A stretch of DNA of 64,000 bases from Lycorma delicatula (GCF_047948215.1 NC_134456.1:14843730-14907729), one strand, 5' to 3'. Shown: positions 35,760 to 49,085, numbered from the stretch's first letter. Numbers and translations: made by a program. Notes: generated by a model from the sequence alone, not told the origin.

Positions 35760-36690
35760 AAAACTACTGAAAGGGAAGGGATCAACAACACGGGAAAGAG
35801 GTAAATGGTGATTTCTCTCTTTGGTATGCAATCCTACGATCGGTCGGCAGCAAGGAACCGCATTCCTTCATTTTCAGCTCCGCATAGGTTTCACAATTCA
35901 CATCCCTCATAATCTGCTTGATGTACTCCAGCCTTCCTCTCGACCCGATGATTCTTCCCTTCAATCGTTCCCTCAACAATAATTTGGAGCAGCCCGTTGC
36001 GTCTTAGAATGCGGCCGATTAGCGCATCTCTTCTCTCTGTGAGAGCATTCGTGAACTTCAGTTCTACATTCGTCCGAGCAAGTACTGCATTATCTGTAAC
36101 TGCGTCAATCCACCTCATCCTAAGCATTCGCCTGTAGCACCGCATTTCAAAGGCCTCCACCTTCCTTCTATCCGCAGTTCCGATCGTCCAACTTTCGCTA
36201 CCGTACAGAACTACACTCCATACGTACGGTTTTAGAAGCCGTTTCCTTATACCCAAATTTATATTAATAGTACAAAGTGTTTCTTCCTGTTACAAGCAAT
36301 TCTTACTTGCGCAGTCTCATTTTTATTTCCTCGGAACTTCTCCCGTCTGGCTTAATTGTACTACCTAGGTATTTAAATTCGTTAGTCTGTTGGAAAGGCT
36401 CACCATTCAATTTAATCTGTGCACTTCTATATGCCCGACCAGATACCACTATTTTGGTTTTTGTTCTGTTTACTCTAAGGTTGTAATCATTAGTGAAAAT
36501 GGCGTTCATGTTTTCCATAATGTCGATCATATCCTTTTCATTATCTGTGATCGCGGCAAAGTCGACCGCAAATCGTACCGTATAAATTTTCTCTCCCTGG
36601 ATGTTATGTCCGCTCTGACTTTTTCCCTCACTCGATCTAAAAGGAGAGATTTATTCGCAGAAGAATCGCGAAATTAAACAAACAACCCCG
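35760..36690 (-). mobile_element. LINE 3' fragment (reverse transcriptase C terminus), minus strand
   Basis: From 36690 downward: IYTVRFAVDFAAITDNEKDM, where FAVD at about 36561-36572 stands for the catalytic Y/F-A-D-D box, so one catalytic Asp is replaced by Val. Then IDIMENMNAIFTNDYNLRVN, RTKTKIVVSGRAY and FKYLGSTIKPDGRSSEEIK; after a small frame break, LKPYVWSVVLYGSESWT, FEMRCYRRMLRMRWIDAVT and LIGRILRRNGLLQIIVEGTI. Order and motifs are those of non-LTR retrotransposon RT thumb and C-terminal regions. It is 5'-truncated at about 36690. Confidence 0.9.
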
Positions 36691-38640
36691 CCCGAAATTC
36701 AGATCCTCTCTAATTCGAATCCGGTCCCGTTCCTCCATACCCTCTCGATTAATCGAAATATCTTTACTCGATATAGAAAAAATAGATTACCGATTAATGA
36801 TTTTGTGCAAACCAGTAATTTTGATTTTTTTCCTTAAGAAACTATAGAGCGACCTGAAGCTAGGTCAGGTTAAAAAACCTGATAATGACAAAAATAATAA
36901 AGCAATGTCTGATAGATAAACATCCAGGCTGATAATAATCCAAGATTATTAATCAACCAACAGACAGAGCAATTATGGACGTCTTGTCTCCGTATCGTTA
37001 AGTAACAGAAGTTAACCTCGTACACAAAGGGTTCTAAAAAAAAAATACACCGCAGCAGTTTTTAACTAAATTCAACTACATTAATACGCTAAGCAGCCAT
37101 AGAGGCTTGCTATTCTACAAAAATAAATGTAGTTTTATAATAAAAAACTGTAAAATATTTTCAACTACACACTAAAACTAATGTACAATCTTATTCAAGA
37201 AATACCAGTTTTTCAAGAGAAAAATATCATAGAATATAAATACATATACATATATATTTTTTTTACTTGTATTAATAATGTGGAAGGAAACAATTTTTTT
37301 TTTTTTTAATAATGAAAATAAAAGCCGGTTTTGCTTCACAGTTAACTAATCTAAAAGTCCCGCTTAAAAAAATTTTAGATAATTTTTTGACAAAATAATA
37401 AAGAATAAAACAACGAATAATTTTCACTTAAACAGGAAATTATTATAAAAATAAAAATGTTACTTTTACAGGGAATCGACACCGCTTAATTAATTATTAA
37501 AATCTGGGTTTTAATTATAAAGCGATGAACAGTGTAGGTTTAATTAAAACTGTCACCGAAGTATGAATTAATTAATTTTAAACCTACATAAATGTTTAAA
37601 TATTTCTATAATAGTTTTTTCTTGGATTAAATTAATAAATGATAATAATAGAAATGTATTAAATCTATCGATTAAATTCATATATAAAGTTTCAATCAGG
37701 GAAAAACAACGCTAAATTAACGAAAATAAATTTACAATCCCTTTTTCAAACGTATACGTAATTTAAATAAAATATTTAAGAATGTTGTACCCAAGTAGTT
37801 TCCTTTAATTGGATTTTAATTTATCAAGTGGCTGTTTTGCTTAATTCGTTTGGAGTTCGATTAGCAGATTCCAGTTTGAAGTTCAGTAAACAGTAAGGCA
37901 AGACCTGTATACTTGACAAATATTTTTTTTTGACAATCTAAAATATTTATTTGCTAACTTTAAAAAAAAAAAAAACTTAAGGTTATGAAACTGGATTATA
38001 ACTGACTTGATAACAACGTTTTCAAATAATCAATCTCCAATGTTTACTACACACTGTTAGTAGTTCAACAGAGTTGAGGAGTCGCATTTCTAGCGTGATA
38101 CTTCCAATTTCTTATTATTTTATCCTCCAATCCTTCAGTGATTGCAGAGTGCTGAAAATATTCTTTCTTTAAGATATACCCGCAAGAAAAACCCTTCAAT
38201 GACAAATCAAGAAAAGTCAACGAACATCATCAAACCTATATATCAAATAACGATCCAAAAGATTTCAAGTAGAACTGACAAGCTCTCTGTCTTGTAGTAC
38301 ACTCTTTTACAAATAAATTGAAACCGATACAATATTTTTGTATTTCGCGGTCGGCTAATCTGTTTTCAACTGTCTCCCTTCAAATATCCGCCGAGTAGTA
38401 TCTATAAAATCTTTAGGATAGTTTATATTTCAGCAAGCGCTCAGTACTTTTCTTCTGTAGTTACTTTATCACATCGTTAGGCCATTCTGTGTTTTTGTGT
38501 ATGCGGTATGCGAATAGAGGAGTTTTTTAATGATCGCAACATCTAAGAAGAGGGATGCTATAATTCCTTTATATGAAAACACTTCCTTAACGCAACGGAT
38601 GCATAGGCCCCAGATGTAAGTTGAATTTAGTACAGTTTAA
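36691..38640. other. Intergenic stretch
   Basis: AT-rich with CpG at the higher right-half level. At about 37990-38230 the minus strand gives faint IS630-like text (LKGFSCGYILK, AITEGLEDKI) that might be the C terminus of another transposase relic; I would not call it without a search. Nothing else recognised. Confidence 0.35.
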
Positions 38641-38674
38641 CAGAATAATTAAAATGAAAAAAAATGAAATCGGT

Positions 38675-39445
38675 TCGGTACAATCTAAAGGTAAAGAAAA
38701 TTGTGGTAGGATAAGCGCTACAATTTCAAGAGATGATAATATTAGGGCTTTTTTTTAAGGCGTAGTCAACATAAACTGTTGAAGACTAGTCAAAAAGCTA
38801 ATACGCCGGTGGAAAGGCTTAATATTTGAAATAATGAAGGATGACTTGAACGGGATAAAGAATCTAAAGATTGGATTCAGGAAATCTGAAGAAAAATACA
38901 ATTTTCCGACAAATCTCAATTTTACGTTCAGCGAATAAGAGTACAGCCCCTACAAAGAGCCGATGGTAAAAAGTTACGTTCAAAATATATCCCCGCCAAA
39001 TCGTGACGAACCCTCCAAAAAAGATGGCTTGGGGTTGTTTTTCATTTAACGGGATGGATTCATTTGTATCTTGAGAACGTATTATGTTTAATGGAAAATG
39101 TTTATTGTTAATAGAGCGAAGAGTGGTATCCGAGTTAACAAAACTACAGCCTGATTAATCTGTTATTTCAACAAGATCTCATGAGATGCCAGGTTTAAAA
39201 AAAAAAGGCAGGAATTTTTTCAGGACGAAAGAATAAAAGTACTCGATCGACCTGAGAATTTACCGGATATAAATCCCATTGAAAACCTGCGGTCCATTTG
39301 TGAGAACAAGCTCAGGAAAACGTATCGCACGACTAAAGCGATGATTTCATCACTTGTATAGTGTGAAAGGTGTAAATTATCGGTAAACTCGATGGCTATA
39401 CGGCAGAATGTTAATTAAACCTAAAGCGACAAATTAAACTGCTAA
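38675..39445 (+). pseudogene. Tc1-like transposase relic
   Basis: Heavily frameshifted but ordered: GRISATISRDDNI (HTH end), LNFTFSE region (WSDES equivalent), MVKSYVQNIS, KKDGLGLFF (family KKMVWGCFS), LFQQDLMRCQ (family FQQDxAPCHT), KVLDRPENLPDINPIENLRS and ICENKLRKTYRTTKAMISSL. The DINPIENL block is diagnostic of Tc1 transposases, and the PDxNPIENLW Trp is mutated to Arg. No terminal repeats were found. Confidence 0.88.
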
Positions 39446-42400
39446 AAATTATTTTAATAGGAGTTAATTTGTACTATCACTATAAACAAATAAATCATTT
39501 ACATTAGAAAAACAATCCTGTTTCAAATCGTAGCGTCATCTTGTTGAAGTCAAAGTTGAAAAAGTCCGGATTATCTTCGCATATCGCTTCGCAATCTCAT
39601 CACGCTTCTTTCAAGAAAAAAAAGCCGATATATGCTCTGACATTACACCAAACAAAAACTTTTTTTGAATGCACAGGTCATTCATTGAAATTTCTATTTG
39701 ACAAAAAAAGATAATTCTGTTTCAAACCGTATAACCAAAGCTATTACGGCAAAATATTTGTTTGGATTAACTACCGCATCTTCTTGGTTAAAATATAAAT
39801 GATTTAATTAATCACGAGCGGTTTTTTTTTATAGAAGAGAAAAGCAACCATTAACTGAAAGATTCAGCCGTAAAATTAATTAACGGTTTGCAAATTTTTC
39901 ACGCTGAACGAGTTGTACTTCGCAGTACGGCAAGTTTAATTTGTTCAGTATTCTCAGAAGTGCGAACAGTTTTCGACGGTCCAATCCTCTTCTCATCAAA
40001 AACGAGAAATTATCATCCGAGTGTTTATCTATTTATCCAAATATCCCTGCTTCATAAAGACTTTACCGTTCATTTAATAAACCTTCACTCTATATAAAGA
40101 AATTCAATTCAAACAACGATAAATGTTGAATACAACATTCCGACATTCTGGATTTACTAAATCCCAAACGTATGGAAATAAAAAATAAAGGAAAACCTGT
40201 ATTTCTTTTATAATTAGTTTTACTGGATTCAGAACGTATTATTTTCCGTACTTCATCTTAGTATTATGCATAGTAATAATGCACATTGATCAAATAAGAA
40301 CAATTCAAGTATAAATAAAAAATAATTTTTCGTGCCGTAATTAAAAAAACAAAAAAAGAATTACTTCGCTCGTTCTTTCCCTTAACTTTTTATTGTGCGT
40401 TAACCGAATAGGATGATACAACAAAATTTTGGGGATTGGAAACTAATTCATTACACATTTATTATATCGATAAAACATTTTATCACAGATATTAGAAGTT
40501 TCAATTACAAAACAAAAGAAACAGTAAATTTTGTAATTAAATGTGTATACCGCGTTGAAAAAAAAAATATTTGAACATTAATAGTTTTTATTTATTATTT
40601 CTCCAGCCATCCCCAATAAATATCCTTTAAATCAACAGCGAAAAAAAGGATATCCGTAAAATATCAATCATTATATTATCATTACAAGCATCAATTACGA
40701 TATATGTATACACAAATTATCAATAAATCTAAGATAAATAATAGCTTATATTGAGTTCAGTTGAACCGAGCTAAACAAAATTCTAACTAGCGGTATTTTA
40801 GAGCGAACCGGGCAACAATTCAAGGACCTAAGAAATAAATACAATAATTATTTTACAGCAAAAAAATAATAATAATAAATAAAAGAAAAACACAAACGAG
40901 CAAGATTTTTGGCTACTCAGAATAGCTTTCTTTCAAAACGAAACAATATATGAAGATCATTTAAATTTAACAGAACATATTACCCCGCATTGTAAATTTT
41001 AAATACAAATTAATAATCAACACAAAGAAAATATCTCGCGTACTCTCAACCCAATTAGACAACATGCAGGAAAGTGCATGTACATTATAAAATTAAAAAT
41101 TGATTCCAACTATCGCAATACGATGAGGGTCTTTTATTCTTAGGGCCTTACGGAACTTTAGTAGTCTGTTAGCTTACAATAATATGAAAATTCGGTAAAA
41201 AAATTGAAAAGTAATTTATACTTTTTTTATTTCTTTTTAAGAAAAGAAAAAGATAAAATGTAAAAGAAGTTAAAGAAAATTTTCTACACGAAGATCCAAC
41301 CGATTAACTGATTTTCTTGCTCGACAAATTTAGTTTGTTTTGAGGTTCAAGGAATTATTGTACAAAGTTCATTGAAATTCCTTCAACCTATTACGATATG
41401 ACAACACAAGATACGTGAAACTGTGAAGTTAAGAGGACGATCAGTAATAATGCCTTACTTCGTAATTACGTGACGTACAAAAATCGAACAAGATACCATA
41501 CGCTCTTTATGTTGTTTGAATTTTAATATACTGCAACAAAATAACTAAGATGACAAACATTAAGTGAATAAATTAACAATAACAAAACATAATAAATTTA
41601 AAAATCGCTTTTATAATAAGCAATTAGTATTACGATTAAATTAATAATAAGCTTTTATTAATTAATCATTTGTTTTTTTTTCCGAGGATTCCACTTGAGT
41701 AAAATGTTAATCTAGTAAGCTCCGAGAATACTTTTCCGGGAAAAAAATTATGTATATTCCATCTCTAAAAAGTAGTTTACGAGTAAGAATTTATAAATAA
41801 TATAGGCTATTACATTTTCAAAAAGATTTTGCAGAACTGCAACAACTGGGGATTGGATCTCAAAGTTTTTACTTTTTTTTATTATTTCCCGTCCTACTCG
41901 ACGAAAAGGTCGAGTTAAAACCGACTAGTTTTAGCTTTTCTTTTTACAGGGCGGTTTAAAACACGTACAAAATTTCTCACTCGGTCTCTGCAATGCGATT
42001 TTTGGGGCTAAGCCCTTCTTTCCTAGGGAATAGCACAATCTGATTCGGTCTATCGCCTTGATAACAGTCGACGTGAAAATAAGGCCAACAAAGAAAGCGT
42101 CAAGTAATTTTTCACTTCGAGACTTAAAATAAAAAAAGCAAGGACTTTGGTCCTACGGGAAGTCGTACCCTAAATTTCCCGAATTTCCGATGCCGAGGAA
42201 CAAAATAAGTTGTTAATTTTTCACTCTAACGCCTCTTAGGATTTAAAATTATATCACTGCTCGAGTACGGTAAATGATTTTATATTATTTTTTTAGAATA
42301 AAAGTAAGTTTTACGAGTTACAATGAAATCAAGGAAACCTTCTTATACGCTAAGACAAATTTATTTCCAGATTTGTTAGTCGCGGACAACATTCGCCTAA

Positions 42401-42480
42401 GTCCAGAATCGATTTATTATTTACAGCGAATAAATTGTGACATATTTAAGTTTCTTAACGACTTTATTTTTATTTGTTTT
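39446..42480. other. Intergenic stretch
   Basis: No gene or named element recognised. A segment at about 41960-42210 (GGGGCTAAGCCC, GGACTTTGGTCCTACGGGAAG) is GC-richer, has small complementary motifs and could be an unnamed repeat. Confidence 0.4.
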
Positions 42481-42484
42481 ATTT

Positions 42485-42795
42485 GTACACCATGTTACAG
42501 AGTAACAGCAACAGTACCTTACAGAGATGCCAAGGCATCTGTGCCCAGTCTGGCGTGTAACTGTAAACGTACCGATAAATGTGTAGTCTTGAACAGACTC
42601 AGGTCGACCGCTCCTGAGACGCGAGGTTAATCAAAGCCCAAAAACCAAAGAACACCGGTAACCGCAGTCTAGCATTCAAATACGCATAAAAGTAACTGCC
42701 TTTACAAAGACTCGAACCTTAGAACTCTCGACTTCGAAAATCAACTGATTTTGCGATGTCGAGTTTAACCACGAGACTAACCCGACGGGTTTAAT
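42485..42795 (-). mobile_element. SINE copy with an unusual 3' half, minus strand
   Basis: Reading down from 42795: AAACCCGTCGGGTTAGTCTC (head), GATTTTCGAAGTCGAGAGTT, GGTTCGAGTCTTTG (B box), ACCGGTGTTCTTTGG and CTGAGTCTGTTCAAGACTAC align with the SINE at 2427. After that the other copies have CACTCATACAT...CCTCTGAAG, whereas this copy has a different sequence containing CAGATGCCTTGGCATCTCTG, a short hairpin. Either a different subfamily tail or a fusion with another repeat. Confidence 0.75.
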
Positions 42796-43079
42796 TTGCT
42801 ACTGTTAGTTAATAATGCCGTTTTTAACGAAAAAAACTAAAAAAGATGTACATAAAGCACGTTTTGTATTTTATTTTTGAAATTATAAAGGGCGTACACG
42901 ATAAGACGGCTACGCTAGTTTTAGAAGCGACTTACACCTCGCATCAAGTAACGTTTTTTAAGGAGCAAAGACAGAGGAATAAGAAAAACCGAAAGGGATT
43001 TCCTCTTTTATTCAGCGAAGGAATTTTCGACAATAATCACATAGTGCACTACTTATAAACATAGTGCGACTACTTTAAA

Positions 43080-43560
43080 CCGATCCGATACTGTACCTAT
43101 TAAGGGAGGTATGAATTTTTTGTCTTCGAAACCCCATTTATTCCACCTCCTGTGCCAACGGTCGGTGAAATCAAAAAACTTTACTTACATAAGTTTTAGG
43201 CCCTTAGCCGAAGAATCGTAGGAACTTTAAACGAATTCGATGTTTTATTTAATAAAAATGTTAAAGCAATTTTTTTTCGAAAAAGCCTCTCCACGGTCCG
43301 ATTTTGGTCGTTAACGAACTCGACCGAGATTTTGGATCGAATTTTTTTTTGGAACGATTTGAAAGTGATTGGCGCAAAATTACGGCATTATCGCGTTCAC
43401 AAGAAAGTGAAAAATATATAAATAAATTTTTGAGCTGACAGTGGTTTTGGTATCTGGGGGATGTGAAACGCGAAGATATGTCGAAATTTTCCGGAAGTCG
43501 AATCGTGGTACTTATGAAAGCTTTCTTATGAAATCTACCTAAAAAAAAAGAGAGAAGGAA
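43080..43560. repeat. Probable dispersed non-coding repeat, unidentified
   Basis: CpG- and GC-richer than its neighbours, with text such as TTTTGGTCGTTAACGAACTC, GATTTTGGATCGAATTT and GAAACGCGAAGATATGTCG. It has the look of a non-autonomous transposon body, but no second copy in the window lets me fix its ends. Confidence 0.35.
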
Positions 43561-43899
43561 TAAATTATAGAAATTTAAAAAAATAAAATAAAAGCAAAAA
43601 CGTTCACCAGAAATAAAATAATTTATATTGTATATTATCCTATCCTACTGAAGGGCATTTGTATGTGTATCTGTGAGAGAGTGCGTGTGACCCCCCTTAG
43701 CTTAGCACCGGAATGTACCGATTACTAGCGGAAAATCCCGATTCGTTAGTACTAAGAGTTAGTATTCTAGAGTTAAATTTCCAATTTAACTTTCGTTATA
43801 TCAATTTTCATCATTAAAAAAAAATATATTTTTACACAAGAGGTAATCAATTTTGGACACGTAATAATCCTATTCTGAGACGTCGCCCGCCTGGAGGGC

Positions 43900-43941
43900 C
43901 TAGCTGCGGAGGGTGTGCCTACGGCACGCCTCTGCAGCTAG
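43900..43941. repeat. GC-rich hairpin
   Basis: CTAGCTGCGGAGGGTGTGCC pairs with GGCACGCCTCTGCAGCTAG across a TAC loop, with about two mismatches. Very GC-rich against an AT-rich background. It may be the end of a repeat (the sequence before it, 43870-43899, is also GC-rich). Confidence 0.8.
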
Positions 43942-45260
43942 TTACAAGACTACAGAAAATCCGATCGGATGTGGCCGAAACATAATTCTCTTCCTCAATT
44001 ACTCTTTTTGATGTTATAACCGCAATGACGCAGGCGATTAGAAAAAAATAGTCGTTCCATATTTACGCGAGCAGTATTTCCAATCCCTTTTTCATTAAAA
44101 TCGAATATCGACAAATCGAGTCCACCGAAATGCAATGTATATTCTCAGCCCTAGATCACACATCTTCCATAAAGAAAAACGAACAATTTTACTAGCCAAA
44201 GAAAGTAAATTTTAAATAAAATTCCATATTTTTTGAGTAATATAAAATACAAATACCATTAGCAAAACACTTAGCAGGTGCACAAATTTTTTTAAAAATA
44301 GATAAATCAAAATAAATAAACAAAAAAGGAAGCTATTCAATTGTTTAAATTTCGTTGTTAAACAACCCCTTATTTTGATGTCGCTTACAAGAAATCTACA
44401 TTTACAGAACTAAGTTTTAAAAAATTAATATTTAAAATTATTTAAATTTCAAATAAAAGTAGACGTGAGAAAAATGCCCCCCGCTCCCCCATCTGAGGAT
44501 AATCCATTTCCACATGTACATAATTCCAGAAAAAACGTTTTTGATTACAAAAAAAGATGAAAGAGAAGAAATGCCAAGAGACGACGTTAAATAACCGATA
44601 TCATGAATAAACTACGGTCGTCTGAAACGAGAAAATATATTTTGGTTTCAACATTTTCCTAATTAACTTTCGAGTCTCAAACGAAAATACTTTTGACATC
44701 AGAATGATTTCAAGCTATAACAATCTAATCCGATAATTTAAGTAAGAATAGTAACCCTTACAAAATAAAAATATCTACTAATTCTACGCGACTATATAAT
44801 TTTTCGTTTAAAAAAGTGTTCCGCTCATTTTACCTGAAAAAAAGTTTCTACAAGACCCCTTAAGAGGAACTTACTTCACAAAAAAATCAACTAAATCAGA
44901 GGATTTAGTTTTATCGTTTGAACATACATTATAAAAATAATTACTCGACGTTAAAAATGTTACTACTAAAATCTACTTTCATCCGGCAAGAAATGTTAAA
45001 TAAATTATAAGGAAATATAGTTTTAAATAATTCAATATAGATTTCTACTAAATGTATGATAAACTTTGCAGAAATAATATTCGGTTCTTATTAATTCCAA
45101 ATAAATCGCTTTGGATGAACAAAGATTTACGAAAAAAACATATATAAACAGGAAATTATAAAGAAAGTACGAAGTAACGCGTTTGATGAAACCCGTGTTT
45201 CATAAACCAATAATAATTTTTGTCTACAATAGAATAGATATAACTGCCACCCCTTTTAAA
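43942..45260. other. Intergenic stretch
   Basis: AT-rich, no recognised gene or element. Confidence 0.45.
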
Positions 45261-45264
45261 AAAA

Positions 45265-45440
45265 CGCAATAGACCTTTCCAAAGCGTTGTCGACAGCGAC
45301 GAAGAGGCAGCAGAGACGTCCGTTCGGTATACGTACAACATCGGTCGGAGGAGACAAGGAAATCAAGCGCCGAGCAACAAGAGGCGCACATAATGGAACG
45401 GTTTAGTGAGGGTGGGAGCGCGCGAGCAAAAATGAAAACA
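45265..45440. promoter_or_regulatory. CpG-dense, GC-rich island, candidate promoter or 5' exon
   Basis: Contains GTTGTCGACAGCGACGAAG, GACGTCCGTTCGGTATACG, ATCGGTCGGAGGAG and GGGAGCGCGCGAGC within 180 bp, far above local CpG density. It is not obviously repetitive. It could be the promoter of a longer jub isoform (minus strand) or of an unseen gene. No core promoter element was identified with certainty. Confidence 0.3.
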
Positions 45441-48250
45441 AGATAAAAAGAGAAAGAAAAATCCGAAGCGTAAAGAGTTAAAATGAGAAAAAGAGAGATG
45501 AATACAGTCTGGTATGCACCTTACTACTACAAACAACCGACCGCTACTTATAACGATAGGAAGGCTACATTTTAGTGTTTACTTCATCTGCAAATTTAAA
45601 CGTACACATACAAATAACACGAAAACAAAATGAAAATGGAACACTATTATTACCGGCACTACTAAAACGCACGGCAGTAATCGACTAAACAAATCCGGTA
45701 GTAATTCGATTATTATTTAATACGGATTAAGGAACGGTAATAGTAAAATAAAGTAGTGTTGAATTGTGCCAAACAAAACATAAAATAACCGCACAACAAA
45801 ATAATAATTGTGCCAATAACTGTAGAGATACCTCATCGCCGTATATAACAAAAAATAAATAAAAATAACAGATCGAGCCAAAATAAGTAACGACGACATC
45901 AAATTAAGATGGATAACAGAGAAATCAGTTCAATTACTTTTACGTTACAAAATATAATTTTATTAAAAATAAAATCTATGTAATCTCTGACGCTGTTTTA
46001 ATCATTTAATACCGCCGAAAACTAATTTTGTACATTTTTTGTTTTACTAATTTTATACATCACCATCACCCGATTGTCATGGATCAAACGGTACATCACA
46101 GAGTTCTACTTAATTCTGTTCGCTATTTCTAGCTTTCCTTTACAAAATCTCTCTATTTGCTTCTTGGCTTTCTTTCTGTTACGTTAAAGGTAAAAGATTT
46201 TTTCATTCAGTATTCTTCTATTTTACCCGAAATCCTCTATCTACTCTAAGATTTTTTTTTTCTTACCGATCTCTTGTTACCTTTCCTAAAAATTTTTTTC
46301 TTCTTTTAACTTCACTTCTGTTGGATGTCATAAATGACTCGAGAGTCATTTACTAAAATAACATAATAAATAATTCGTGAAAAGTATAGTTTTATTTTGA
46401 GTATTTTTGAACACTCTTAATACAAATTTTTCTGCACCGTTAGGAATAATTTTCCAATTTTCTGATATTTTAAATTCTGTAAACTTAAAATTTTAACTTT
46501 TTCATTTATTCTCCTGCTATTCGAAGATTATCATTTAAGAGTCGTTCATTTCTGATCGCATAAAATATCGAAAAATACGTATTTTAGAAATTCATTCAAG
46601 TCAACAGTTATGAGGAATTTTAACATATTATTATTTTTTATTTATTAACACGATCAGTAAAACAATATAGAATAAAATTAACAAAATCAAGAAAACGCAA
46701 AAAAATACGGCGACAAAAGATGATAAAACGAATAAATCTTAATAACTGAAATATATAAGGATCATGTTTATGAAAGATTAGAAATGCGAGTTGAAAAAAA
46801 AAAACCCACCGGAGTCATCATTTAGCTGCGTTTGTTTCTTCCGATATGCAACAAGGAATATCAGAAGGTCAGAGATATTGAAACGTGTTTGGAAATGGTC
46901 GAAGACAATTAAATGGGAATTAGATTAAGAATGAGGTGATAATCAAAGAATGACTGAAAGGAAAAACCGGTTTGTAAGAGAAACACTTTTAGGGAAGAGC
47001 GCTTAAAAAAATGTAAAAATCTGAAGATCAATTGAAGAGAAAATATATTCGATAACGTAAAGGACTAGAAATTTGACTACATAGTACATGTAATACAAAC
47101 ATTGGCTTTGTACTGCTCAGAATGTTCAGAATACCTATCGTAGCTACGAATCGACAAAATGTTGATAAATTATATAAAAATCTATGAAAAAATCGGTTGT
47201 AAGTGACCTGAAACGAGACAAAAGTCATTCCTGAAAGTGATAAAGCTCTCAAAAACAACAAGAATCGAGCTTACTTACAAAAATGAGGAGTGATACGCTT
47301 CTCTGTGGGCTTTTTAGCTAAAACACATAGTACGCCAAGTCCACACAAATTTAAGTGACATTCAGCTCTACAACTGAAACTTTATTACTTCGTTCACCAC
47401 GAGGAACGGAAAAAAAATTCACAAGGGTTATTCTCGAGAAAGCAGCCCTGATTATCGTTCTTTAATAACCACGGAAAATCTTTACACTACGCGTAGTTAA
47501 GTAGCAATGACGTTTTTAAACGTTTCAAAATACATTATAAATCCGTTCACAACAATTTACATTTCTATAACAGATCAACTAACGGTCGTATCACAAAACT
47601 TTAGTGGTGCAGTAGACGACTAACAGAGGATTCAAATAATTTTTTCTCGTTAATTAAACTATTATTAATGCTGTATAAAGACAGCGACCTACAACACAAG
47701 GCTATCTAATAATCAAATCTCTTGAGTCATTCCTGTTGTATAATTACATTTTTATTAAACTTCAATGCTTAAAAGCGATTCTATCTTTATTTATTTCATA
47801 TTGTTTAAAAATAAAAATAAAATAGCGTACTTTGTTTTCCACTTGCAGCTCTTTTACTGATTGCTATTGATTATATCGGAATACGGCACACATCTGTTTC
47901 ATCGTTACAGCCGCAGAAAAACAAATAGTGAACACACAATAAACAAATTTGATTTCCGCGACAGATTTAAAAAATTATTCAAACTACAACGTAGAGGAGG
48001 GAAGAACGGTATAATAAAATTTTAACAGTAATAGATCAATTTTTAACCCGCCATATTGCAGTCCATCTATAATAAACTAGGTCTACTAACTAACTAACTA
48101 ACTAACTATACAATTAAAAAAATAAAATATTTATTAGAAATAATTAGACGAATTAAAAACTATATGACTTCTGTCGGGGAATTATCAAAATCAAAAAAGT
48201 AATTTTTTTTTTCTTTCGAGGCCACATTGGACAATTTAGTTATCCGTATT
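45441..48250. other. Intergenic stretch with a CTAA microsatellite
   Basis: Includes (CTAA)n at 48085-48108. Region 46840-47470 has a more even composition and broken plus-strand frames (for example EDIETCLEMVEDN and HKFKxHSALQLKLYYFVHH) that may be a decayed coding repeat; I cannot name it. Confidence 0.4.
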
Positions 48251-48254
48251 TCAG

Positions 48255-49085
48255 TCTCTTGAATTTCTGTATTATTCTGGCTATCGATTTTCCCAGTATT
48301 TCTTCATTCTATCGGATCGTTGCTTGCCGACTTCATCTGTGAACTCCACTTTGTTACGCCTTTCTAATTTTTTAACGTTGAATTTATTGTTTTGAAGTGC
48401 GTAGTTAATTTTCATTTTATCACAGGCGTCCTCAACTCTCAAGCCAATTTCTCGAAGATCTCTTTGGATTTCTCCAACATATTTTCCACAAGTTTTTTTG
48501 TTAATATTCCTTGTGACCGGTCGTTTTAGAATTCTGTTCTCAGGCATAATTAATACGCGGAAAAAATTGGAAATCCTTCGTTTTTTCATCGTACTGAGAA
48601 TCGGGTCGACTTTTTTGTAGACCGTTTCACTTGCGGCTTTTCGCCAGACTCCATCCTTTTGATAACTTTTATTTAAACAAGTTCTGATAATTCGCCTTTC
48701 TGTTTAAAGTAATCGGTTCGTTTTACTTTCATTCTTAAACTAACAAGCATAAAGCGCCACCGGAAGAACTGTTGTGTTATAACGGTGAATTTTGGATTTT
48801 ATCGAGACATATTTTTATTGTATATTTGCCAAATTACACTTTGTGGTCTTTTAATTTTAGTTATTGTGTTTTACCACGATCGTTTTTCCTTCAATTTGCA
48901 GCGAATGATTTCGCCTGAGTATTTAAACTGTTCGACTATTATTTATTTCTTTATCGTTAACTTGGATTTTGGTTATAAAGAGGGAATCCACGGCCATTAT
49001 TTCCATCTTTTCATAAGAAATTTTCAGGCCGATCCTTTGGAAAATCTTTTGTAGGCCGGTGATTTGTTTTTTAATCTCTTCCATA
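48255..49085 (-). mobile_element. LINE 3' fragment, minus strand
   Basis: From 49085 down: KKQITGLQKIFQRIGLKISY, EKMEIM, VNDKEINN, RTVKFSGEIIR (family FKYLGEII), then broken text. The well-preserved C terminus at 48589-48281 reads RILKRPVTRNINKKT, EIQRDLREIGLRVEDACDKM, NKFNVK, and DRMKKYWENR before its stop. These are C-terminal motifs of the same broad class of non-LTR retrotransposon RT, from a lineage different from the fragment at 35760-36690. Confidence 0.85.

Noticed and set aside
42274..42630. 118-codon ORF as a protein-coding gene
   Set aside because: Its second half is the antisense of a SINE and the first half is AT-rich chance sequence.
43900..43941. Helitron 3' terminus (hairpin followed by CTAG and T)
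   Set aside because: CTAG is part of the stem rather than lying about 10 nt beyond it, and no TC-starting 5' end or Rep/helicase coding was seen.
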